Origin: Aquimarina spongiae
GTDB taxonomy: Bacteria; Bacteroidota; Bacteroidia; Flavobacteriales; Flavobacteriaceae
Direction of reading: 5' to 3'
DNA length: 64,000 bases
Assembly: GCF_900141785.1 (NCBI RefSeq)
Contig: NZ_FQYP01000008.1
Location: 248,001 to 312,000 of the forward strand
Part shown: positions 56,155-64,000 of the stretch, in pieces
How the letters are laid out: each line of letters begins with the position of its first letter
How positions within the stretch are numbered: the first letter of the stretch is position 1
Position numbers and translations under genes: made by a program
Notes under the pieces: generated by a model
What the model saw: the letters and a program-made list of their open reading frames with translations, nothing else
What the model was told of the DNA's origin: nothing
Database searches by the model: none

Positions 56155-56946
56155 TTATTTTACAAACAGTGTATTGTCTTGCTCTTCCTCATCATCATCA
56201 AAACCTACCGTGTCTTTATACAAATAATACACAGGCATATACACAAAAGAAGCTGTAAAAAACACTCCCACCAAACACAAGAGAAAACCAACAAATTGAG
56301 CCAGAATCGACGAAATAATAATAAGTCCAAATGCAATCAGCCAAACTTTGTTTCCTAATTTAAAACTGGCCTTGATCAAATCCGAAGTACTTAGGTCCGG
56401 GTTGAAAGCAAATATCACTCCTAGTAACTGCAAAGGCACAATCACATAAAAAAGAGGAAGATAACATAATAAGGTAGCCAATAAAGCAATCCCAAACGTA
56501 GCAATGGCCAGTGTAAATATTTTGATTAAATACTTTCCTTTAAAAAACATGAAATATTTTGAGCTTTCCAGTTCACCCAAATCAGCTTGTTTGCAAACTT
56601 TATAGAAGTGAGCAGTGATCCCTAACTGAAAAGCTGATGCAATAATAGATACTACCAAGACCAGAATAATAAATAAAATCATTATTCCAATAGACAGCTC
56701 TTCGTGACCATATCCAGGATCTCCATACTCCGAATAACCACCCTCATATCCTGCCAATCCCGCTAATGCAATTATAGGAATATACATGACAAAAATTAAA
56801 GGTAAAACAATGACAGTGGATATCAGTAAATGAATGAATCCTTGTAACCAGACTTTTTTGAATAACTCGATACTCTTATTAAATATATCTCCAAAATCTG
56901 GGGATTTGCTATTTTCTATTTTTCCAAAAAGTTTATTGGCTTGCAT
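56155..56946 (-). CDS. Integral membrane protein of unknown function (263 aa)
   Basis: Not assigned. Five to six membrane segments are visible (about 38-62, 92-118, 140-162, 165-185, 205-232 and 236-255), with a short Gly/Tyr-rich loop (GYEGGYSEYGDPGYGH) after the first, and an acidic end (DDDEEEQD). The pattern resembles DUF975-like or glycerophosphodiesterase-membrane-domain proteins of Bacteroidota. Nothing catalytic is seen. It lies 107 bp upstream of topA on the same strand, probably with its own promoter, and diverges from miaB. Confidence 0.75.
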   Translation of the reverse strand: MQANKLFGKIENSKSPDFGDIFNKSIELFKKVWLQGFIHLLISTVIVLPLIFVMYIPIIALAGLAGYEGGYSEYGDPGYGHEELSIGIMILFIILVLVVSIIASAFQLGITAHFYKVCKQADLGELESSKYFMFFKGKYLIKIFTLAIATFGIALLATLLCYLPLFYVIVPLQLLGVIFAFNPDLSTSDLIKASFKLGNKVWLIAFGLIIISSILAQFVGFLLCLVGVFFTASFVYMPVYYLYKDTVGFDDDEEEQDNTLFVK

Positions 56947-57006
56947 AGTGTTTATTTTTGGTTGGACTTCTCAAATATATATTTTTTAAAAATAAAACCC
57001 TGCCAC

Positions 57007-57038
57007 TTTGTCATAAATCGTATTAAAAAGTATCTTTG
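57007..57038 (+). promoter_or_regulatory. Promoter of miaB
   Basis: TTTG at 57007-57010, 20 bp, then TATCTTTG at 57031-57038: both boxes match the Bacteroidota consensus exactly. Transcription should start near 57045. This shows that the TTG at 57036 is part of the promoter and not a start codon. Confidence 0.75.
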
Positions 57039-57074
57039 CACATTATTTGCCTCAATTCGTTAAGGAATATTTGT

Positions 57075-58520
57075 ATGGAGAAGATTATAGATGAAAATAA
57101 ACAAGGACAACCTCTTGTTCTAGACCAGGAGAAGGAAAACCAACGAAAGCTTTTTATCGAAAGCTATGGTTGTCAAATGAATTTTAGCGATAGCGAAATA
57201 GTAGCTTCTATTTTGGCTAAAGAAGGATTTAATACCACACAAAATCTAGAAGATGCTGACCTAGTATTGGTCAACACTTGCTCTATTCGCGAAAAGGCAG
57301 AACAAACTGTAAGAAAACGTCTAGAAAAATATAATGCCGTAAAAAAAATCAATCCAGGAATGAAAGTAGGAGTTCTTGGCTGTATGGCAGAGCGTCTTAA
57401 AAGTAAGTTTCTTGAAGAAGAAAAAATTGTGGATCTCGTAGTGGGTCCGGACGCATATAAAGATCTACCTAATCTTATCGAAGAAGTCGACGCAGGTCGT
57501 AATGCCGTAAATGTCATCCTTTCTAAAGAAGAAACCTATGGAGATATTTCTCCAGTGAGATTGCAAAGCAATGGGGTTTCTGCCTTTGTATCAATCACAA
57601 GAGGATGTGATAACATGTGTACCTTCTGTGTAGTTCCGTTTACCAGAGGAAGAGAACGTAGTCGTGATCCACAAAGTATCATGGAAGAAATTAACGAATT
57701 GGCAACTCAAAATTTTAAGGAAATTACCTTATTGGGACAAAACGTAGATAGCTACCTATGGTACGGTGGAGGATTGAAGAAAGATTTTGAAAAAGCCAGC
57801 GATTTTCAAAAAGCAACTGCCGTAAATTTTGCAAAGTTATTGGATATGGTTGCCGAAAAACATCCTAAACTAAGATTGCGTTTTACCACTTCTAATCCTC
57901 AAGACATGACATTGGATGTAATTGAAGTAATGGCAAAACACAAAAACATCTGTAAATATATTCACCTTCCTATCCAAAGCGGTAGTGATCGGATCCTGAA
58001 GGAAATGAACAGATTACATACCCGACAGGAATATTTTGATCTTATCGACAATATCAAACGTATCATTCCGGATTGTGCGATCTCGCAAGATATTATTACC
58101 GGGTTCCCAACAGAAACCGAAGATGACCATAAAGACACCTTATCTCTTATGGAATATGTAAAATACGATTATGGTTTTATGTTTGCTTATTCGGAACGAC
58201 CTGGAACACTGGCTGCACGTAAAATGGAAGATGATATTCCTGAGCCGGTAAAGAAAAGACGTTTGGCAGAGATTATTGAGGCACAACGCAAACACAGCGC
58301 ATACAGACATCAAAGTTTTGTGGGGCAAACCGTAGAAGTTTTGATCGAGAAAGCCTCAAAAAAATCGGATGCACACTGGAGTGGTAGAACTACTCAGAAC
58401 ACCGTAGCAGTATTCCCAAAAGGAGATTACAAAATAGGAGATTTTGTAATGGTCAAAATTAATGAATGCACGAGTGCCACCCTCTTGGGTGATGCTGTTG
58501 GGTACTCTGACAACAACTAA
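57075..58520 (+). CDS. miaB: tRNA-2-methylthio-N6-dimethylallyladenosine synthase MiaB
   Basis: The 481-residue radical-SAM methylthiotransferase adds a methylthio group to i6A37 of tRNAs that read codons starting with U. It has the UPF0004 domain with its three iron-sulfur cysteines (SYGCQMN about 31, VNTCSIR about 68, GCMAER about 101), the radical-SAM CxxxCxxC motif in RGCDNMCTFC near 177-185 and a C-terminal TRAM domain (about 410-475). I chose ATG 57075, because the longer frame starts at a TTG inside the promoter. The sigma-54 activator follows 34 bp later. Confidence 0.95.
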   Translation: MEKIIDENKQGQPLVLDQEKENQRKLFIESYGCQMNFSDSEIVASILAKEGFNTTQNLEDADLVLVNTCSIREKAEQTVRKRLEKYNAVKKINPGMKVGVLGCMAERLKSKFLEEEKIVDLVVGPDAYKDLPNLIEEVDAGRNAVNVILSKEETYGDISPVRLQSNGVSAFVSITRGCDNMCTFCVVPFTRGRERSRDPQSIMEEINELATQNFKEITLLGQNVDSYLWYGGGLKKDFEKASDFQKATAVNFAKLLDMVAEKHPKLRLRFTTSNPQDMTLDVIEVMAKHKNICKYIHLPIQSGSDRILKEMNRLHTRQEYFDLIDNIKRIIPDCAISQDIITGFPTETEDDHKDTLSLMEYVKYDYGFMFAYSERPGTLAARKMEDDIPEPVKKRRLAEIIEAQRKHSAYRHQSFVGQTVEVLIEKASKKSDAHWSGRTTQNTVAVFPKGDYKIGDFVMVKINECTSATLLGDAVGYSDNN

Positions 58521-58554
58521 ATAAAACAACTTAAAACCAAGTAATATAAACCGA

Positions 58555-59820
58555 ATGGAATCTGTTCAAGCCATAAAACAAAGATTTGGAATTATAGGTA
58601 ACGACCCTAAACTAAATCGTGCGGTAGAAAAAGCCATTCAGGTGGCTCCTACCGATATTTCGGTTCTGGTAACTGGAGAAAGTGGAGTGGGTAAAGAAAG
58701 TATTCCAAAAATCATACACTCATTATCGCATCGCAAACATGGCAAATATATCGCTGTAAACTGCGGTGCGATTCCAGAAGGAACCATCGACAGTGAATTG
58801 TTTGGTCACGAAAAAGGTGCTTTTACCGGGGCAACGCAAACCAGAAATGGATATTTTGAAGTAGCCAGCGGAGGAACGATCTTTTTGGACGAAGTCGGTG
58901 AATTACCATTAACCACTCAGGTTAGACTTTTGAGAGTGCTCGAAAACGGAGAATTCATCAAAGTAGGGTCTTCAAAAGTACAAAAGACCGATGTTCGTAT
59001 TGTGGCAGCGACCAATGTAAATATGTTTGAAGCCATCAAAAAAGGAAAATTCAGGGAAGATCTGTACTATCGTTTAAGTACGGTAGAAATTCTACTACCT
59101 CCTTTACGAGAGAGAAAAGACGACATCCATCTTCTGTTCAGAAAATTTGCTTCAGACTTTGCCACCAAATACAAAATGCCAACCATTAGGCTTGCAGATG
59201 ATGCGGTAGCCATGCTAGAAAAATATCATTGGAGCGGAAACATCAGGCAATTGCGCAACATTGCAGAGCAAATTTCAGTCCTTGAACAAAACAGAACGAT
59301 CTCGGCAGTAGCCTTAAACAGTTATTTACCCAATATTGGAAGCAACCTGCCTGCTGTGATTTCTTCTGACAAAAAAGAAAGTGATTTTAGCAACGAACGA
59401 GAAATTTTGTACAAGGTTCTTTTTGATATGAAAGGAGATCTTAATGACCTTAAAAAGTTGACTATGGAGCTGATGCGGAGTGGCAACACCCAACAGGTAC
59501 AAAAAGACAACGAAGGTTTGATTCGAAAAATTTATCGCGAAGACGAGGAAGAAAAGAACGTTCATTTTGAAGAACCGGTTACTCCTGCCGCAGAAGTGTT
59601 GCAGATTTCTTCGCCAACGCCTCCTATAATAAAAGAAGAAGACAAATATCACTTTGCCGAAGAAATTGAAGAAGAAGAAACCTTATCCCTTCAGGATAAA
59701 GAATTAGAATTGATAAAAAAATCATTGGAGCGCCATCGAGGGAAACGAAAAGCCGCTGCAGAAGAATTAGGGATTAGCGAGCGAACGCTGTATAGAAAAA
59801 TCAAACAATACAACCTGTAA
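58555..59820 (+). CDS. Sigma-54-dependent transcription activator without input domain
   Basis: The 421-residue protein has an AAA+ sigma-54 interaction domain at its N-terminus (about 12-240; Walker A GESGVGKES, sigma-54 loop GAFTGA, Walker B FLDEVGE) and a Fis-type helix-turn-helix at the end (about 383-421; RKAAAEELGISERTLYRKI). An acidic linker of unknown fold separates them. No receiver, GAF or PAS domain is present, so activity may be set by expression or a partner protein. The miaB-activator-lptE order is common in Flavobacteriaceae. Confidence 0.93.
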   Translation: MESVQAIKQRFGIIGNDPKLNRAVEKAIQVAPTDISVLVTGESGVGKESIPKIIHSLSHRKHGKYIAVNCGAIPEGTIDSELFGHEKGAFTGATQTRNGYFEVASGGTIFLDEVGELPLTTQVRLLRVLENGEFIKVGSSKVQKTDVRIVAATNVNMFEAIKKGKFREDLYYRLSTVEILLPPLRERKDDIHLLFRKFASDFATKYKMPTIRLADDAVAMLEKYHWSGNIRQLRNIAEQISVLEQNRTISAVALNSYLPNIGSNLPAVISSDKKESDFSNEREILYKVLFDMKGDLNDLKKLTMELMRSGNTQQVQKDNEGLIRKIYREDEEEKNVHFEEPVTPAAEVLQISSPTPPIIKEEDKYHFAEEIEEEETLSLQDKELELIKKSLERHRGKRKAAAEELGISERTLYRKIKQYNL

Positions 59821-59863
59821 GTGATACAGGGGTTTAAACAAAACAACTCATAATTTATAATTA

Positions 59864-60370
59864 ATGAGCAAAGTAAAATACATTATCATTGCTATACTGG
59901 CAATCACATTATGCCAGGGATGCGGGGTTTACTCTTTTACCGGTACCAACATCTCTCCAAACACCAAAACGTTTCAGGTCAACTTCTTTCAGAATCAATC
60001 GCCCAGGATTTTCCCCGGAGCCGATCAACGATTTACTAATCAGTTACAGGATCTGATTCTTAACCAAACTAATTTGGATTTGGTGACCTCAGGAGGAGAT
60101 ATTATTTACGAAGGAGAAATTGTACAGGATTATGTAGCTCCAAACACAGCTACTTCGAATATCACAGCAGCACAAAACCGATTGACCATCGCGGTGAATA
60201 TGCGATTTTATGACACCAAAGATTCTACTCAGGATTTGGAACAACGCTTTTCATTCTTTTTCGATTATCCGGCATCGCAATCTGAAAATGCAGTTAGAGA
60301 TGAAGCCTTACAAATCATTTACGAAAGAATCACACAAGATATGTTTAACGCTACCTTAGCAAGGTGGTAA
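59864..60370 (+). CDS. lptE: LptE-family LPS assembly lipoprotein
   Basis: The 168-residue protein has a lipoprotein signal (Cys20 in CQGCGVYSFTG) and the LptE pattern: a strand-rich first half (KTFQVNFFQNQSPRIFPG), then DLILNQTNLDLV and YEGEIVQDYVAPNTAT. LptE plugs the LptD barrel that inserts lipopolysaccharide into the outer membrane. It lies 43 bp after the activator gene. Confidence 0.88.
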   Translation: MSKVKYIIIAILAITLCQGCGVYSFTGTNISPNTKTFQVNFFQNQSPRIFPGADQRFTNQLQDLILNQTNLDLVTSGGDIIYEGEIVQDYVAPNTATSNITAAQNRLTIAVNMRFYDTKDSTQDLEQRFSFFFDYPASQSENAVRDEALQIIYERITQDMFNATLARW

Positions 60371-60394
60371 TCTATCAAATTATACAAGTATCTA

Positions 60395-61330
60395 TTGAAC
60401 ACCAAAGAGCTTACATATTTGCTTCAACATCCCGAAGAATTGAACAAAGGACAAATCTCGAATTTAGAAAAAATCTCTAGAGAGTTCCCTTATTTTCAAG
60501 CAGTAAGACCTTTGCTACTAAAAACACTGAAAGCACAAGGTAGTTTTACCTATAATCAGGAATTAAAAACTACCGCAGCCTACACTACAGATCGTACGGT
60601 ACTTTTTGATTTTATTACTTCTGACGTTTTTCAAGAGAAAAAAGAAGAAACCGCTACATCAAAAAAGAGCAAATCTGATATCGAGGTTGTGGACCATGAA
60701 GAGGTAAAGACACTTCCTAGAATGGCGATGGATGATGCCATTAAAATGGACATCGAAGAAGCAGAAGACGTGCTTGATCCTGCGCTTTTTTCTACTAGAA
60801 AAGAAGAAAGTCTCTTACAACAGATTCATATTACGGAAGAGGAAGAAAAACAGGACCCGAAAGAAATAGCAAGCGACACCAAAGAAGATGAACTACAAAT
60901 CGATAAGCCGCTTGATTTTAATAGAAAAGAAACACATTCGTTTGCAGAATGGCTAAAACTTACCTCGGTACAGCCTATAGAAAGATCAGAAGAGGATCAG
61001 GAAGAGAAGTTACCTATTGAAGAGCAAGAAAAAAAATCAGATAATTCGCTAAAACAGAAAGAAAAGTTTGATCTTATCGACGAGTTCATTGCCAGCAACC
61101 CCAAAATACAACCAGCTGCAAAAAATAGTCCGACCCGTAATCTGGCAAAGGAAAATCAAACCCCTACAGATGAGTTAATGACAGAAACTTTGGCCCGAGT
61201 ATACCTGGCTCAAAAAAACTATAAAAAAGCAATTCAAGCTTATAACATATTAATTTTGAAAAATCCCGAAAAAAGTGGTTTCTTTGCAGACCAAATTCGA
61301 GCGATCAAGAAATTACAAGAAAATAAATAA
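60395..61330 (+). CDS. TPR-like protein of unknown function (311 aa)
   Basis: The protein has a conserved N-terminal helical part (LTYLLQHPEELN...FPYFQAVRPLLLKTLKAQGS, about 1-75), a long acidic, Glu/Lys-rich disordered middle (about 90-250) and one TPR-like helix pair at the end (TLARVYLAQKNYKKAIQAYNILILKNPEKSGFFA, about 262-298). No ATG fits in frame between the lptE stop and the conserved residues, so TTG at 60395 is the likely start. It lies between lptE and secG (7 bp before secG), a setting conserved in relatives. Function unknown, perhaps an envelope or secretion accessory. Confidence 0.8.
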   Translation: MNTKELTYLLQHPEELNKGQISNLEKISREFPYFQAVRPLLLKTLKAQGSFTYNQELKTTAAYTTDRTVLFDFITSDVFQEKKEETATSKKSKSDIEVVDHEEVKTLPRMAMDDAIKMDIEEAEDVLDPALFSTRKEESLLQQIHITEEEEKQDPKEIASDTKEDELQIDKPLDFNRKETHSFAEWLKLTSVQPIERSEEDQEEKLPIEEQEKKSDNSLKQKEKFDLIDEFIASNPKIQPAAKNSPTRNLAKENQTPTDELMTETLARVYLAQKNYKKAIQAYNILILKNPEKSGFFADQIRAIKKLQENK

Positions 61331-61337
61331 CAATATA

Positions 61338-61664
61338 ATGACAACGTTTTCAATCTTTTTAATACTAATCGTTATTGTATCTTTTTTACTAGTTGTAGTA
61401 ATTATGGTACAAAACCCTAAAGGAGGAGGTTTATCATCTTCTTTCGGAGGTGGTGGAACTCAGCAATTAGGTGGTGTAAAAAAGACTTCAGACTTTTTGG
61501 ATAAAAGTACCTGGACCTTGGCCACGCTATTATTGGTATTGATTTTATTATCAAATATCGATTTGATGAGTACCGGTACCGCTCAGGAGTCAAAAGTAAA
61601 TACAGATGATGTACAAGTAGAAGCTCCTGTCACTCCGGCAACGGACAATGACGATCAAGAGTAA
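61338..61664 (+). CDS. secG: Preprotein translocase subunit SecG
   Basis: The 108-residue protein has two membrane helices (about 4-25 and 55-75) with the SecG signature VQNPKGGGLSSSFGGGGTQQLGG between them and an acidic tail. SecG assists protein export through SecYEG. I chose ATG 61338, since the longer frame overlaps the preceding gene. Confidence 0.93.
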   Translation: MTTFSIFLILIVIVSFLLVVVIMVQNPKGGGLSSSFGGGGTQQLGGVKKTSDFLDKSTWTLATLLLVLILLSNIDLMSTGTAQESKVNTDDVQVEAPVTPATDNDDQE

Positions 61665-61685
61665 CATGATCATAAAAACAACTAC

Positions 61686-61720
61686 AAAAATGTCGACTTG
61701 TCATACAGTCGGCATTTTTT
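61686..61720 (+). terminator. Terminator after secG
   Basis: A 13-bp stem with one T-G pair (61686-61698 with 61707-61719) ending in a T run, 22 bp after the secG stop. Confidence 0.85.
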
Positions 61721-61727
61721 GTTTCAA

Positions 61728-61759
61728 TTTGTCAGTATCCAACCACTGGCATAATTTCT
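61728..61759 (+). promoter_or_regulatory. Probable groES promoter
   Basis: TTTG at 61728-61731, 20 bp, then TAATTTCT at 61752-61759, an imperfect TAnnTTTG box, 49 bp before groES. I see no CIRCE (HrcA) inverted repeat in this stretch. Confidence 0.4.
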
Positions 61760-61808
61760 GAAATAAGCAACGAAGATTTCAATTAATAATAAAAAAACGA
61801 ATCATAAA

Positions 61809-62084
61809 ATGGGAGTAAATATCAAACCTCTTTCAGACCGTGTGGTTGTTGAGCCACTTCCTGCAGAAACTCAAACTGCATCAGGACTATTTATTCCTGA
61901 CTCTGCTCAGGAAAAACAACAGAAAGGTAAAGTTGCCGCTGTTGGTAATGGTAAAAAAGACCACGAAATGACTGTAAAAGTTGGAGACACCGTACTTTAT
62001 GGGAAATATGCTGGTACAGAATTAAAATTAGATGGTAAAGATTATCTAATCATGCGTGAGGATGATATTCTAGCTATTGTTTAA
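61809..62084 (+). CDS. groES: Co-chaperonin GroES
   Basis: The 91-residue protein carries the GroES pattern [16 protein letters not shown], the mobile loop with [20 protein letters not shown] (GroEL contact) and [28 protein letters not shown]. It caps the GroEL ring. groEL follows 85 bp later. Confidence 0.97.
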   Translation: MGVNIKPLSDRVVVEPLPAETQTASGLFIPDSAQEKQQKGKVAAVGNGKKDHEMTVKVGDTVLYGKYAGTELKLDGKDYLIMREDDILAIV

Positions 62085-62163
62085 TTCGCAACAATTCTTT
62101 AAAAACAACAAATCAAAAGTTCCAGCCTTTGACCGTTGGGACAGACAATTTCAAAATACATAA

Positions 62164-63807
<1,644 letters not shown>

Positions 63808-63876
63808 GTCGCACGGCGACAACAAAATTATTTAGCGCTTGTGAAGTAAAATTCCTGAGCCAGCTAATAAAATATA

Positions 63877-63909
63877 AAAACCCATTTTGAACGTTTCAAA
63901 ATGGGTTTT
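63877..63909 (+). terminator. Terminator after groEL
   Basis: A perfect 15-bp stem (63877-63891 with 63895-63909, 3-nt loop) with flanking A and T runs, 69 bp after the groEL stop. It can also serve the convergent gene at the right edge. Confidence 0.9.
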
Positions 63910-63943
63910 GTTTGTATATAAAGTATAATACGCTCTAAAACTT

Positions 63944-64000
63944 CTACGAATACTGTTTCACTAAATCTTGAACCAAAGAGGCTGTTTTTTTGTGTTTTTC
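63944..64000 (-). CDS. 3' end of a minus-strand gene (18 codons, cut by window edge)
   Basis: The minus-strand frame reads EKHKKTASLVQDLVKQYS and then a TAG stop at 63944-63946. Composition and position, convergent to groEL with a shared terminator, suggest a real C-terminus, but 18 residues do not allow a family call. Confidence 0.45.
   Translation of the reverse strand, partial: EKHKKTASLVQDLVKQYS

Noticed and set aside
57036..57074. TTG start 13 codons upstream in miaB
   Set aside because: The TTG is part of the TATCTTTG -7 box, upstream of the predicted transcription start.
61275..61337. Longer start for SecG
   Set aside because: It lies inside the preceding gene; ATG 61338 gives the normal SecG N-terminus.
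61721..61808. CIRCE element before groES
   Set aside because: No TTAGCACTC-N9-GAGTGCTAA-like inverted repeat is present.

Overview
The window is AT-rich DNA from a member of the Bacteroidota, most likely a marine Flavobacteriaceae. The evidence is the gliding/type IX secretion genes gldK-gldL-gldM-gldN, promoters of the Bacteroidota type (TTG, about 20 bp, TAnnTTTG), Bacteroides-style Tra proteins and LytTR regulators. No species can be named from the sequence alone.

Positions 1-12,610 (+ strand) are the distal part of a conjugative type IV secretion (T4SS) operon: coupling protein (cut by the window edge), M23 peptidase, TraM, a VirB4-type ATPase, TraN, five secreted proteins of unknown function, TraJ, a VirB3-like protein, a VirB2-like pilin, TraK, a PH-domain membrane protein and a LytTR regulator with a degenerate receiver. 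A 132-nt element with nested inverted repeats lies between the pilin gene and traK.

Positions 12,700-18,900 hold six orphan genes and one membrane-anchored LytTR regulator. The orphans all end in basic, low-complexity tails. Every orphan transcription unit, and not the regulator gene, is preceded by two 13-bp direct repeats exactly 21 bp apart, followed exactly 30 bp later by a plausible -7 box. This looks like an undescribed LytTR regulon attached to a T4SS, and the orphans are candidate T4SS substrates or accessory proteins.

Positions 19,150-37,362 are an 18-kb segment with only two genes, a TcA-type subunit (3090 aa) and a fused TcB-TcC subunit (2571 aa). It is flanked by direct repeats of the 3' half of tRNA-fMet, and the intact tRNA gene is at the right end. 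The layout is that of an island integrated at the tRNA. The variable C-terminus of the TcC part is an SCP1.201/DddA-like deaminase, which suggests an ABC-toxin payload that edits nucleic acid.

Positions 37,400-64,000 are core chromosome: a small CPXCG protein; a MarR-controlled RND efflux operon (adaptor, pump, TolC) with a palindromic operator inside its promoter; an ABC-F ATPase; a DUF983 protein; an FAD oxidoreductase; gldKLMN; an arginase-fold protein with degenerate metal sites; topA; a membrane protein; miaB; a sigma-54 activator; lptE; a TPR-like protein; secG; groES and groEL. A further gene on the minus strand is cut by the right edge.
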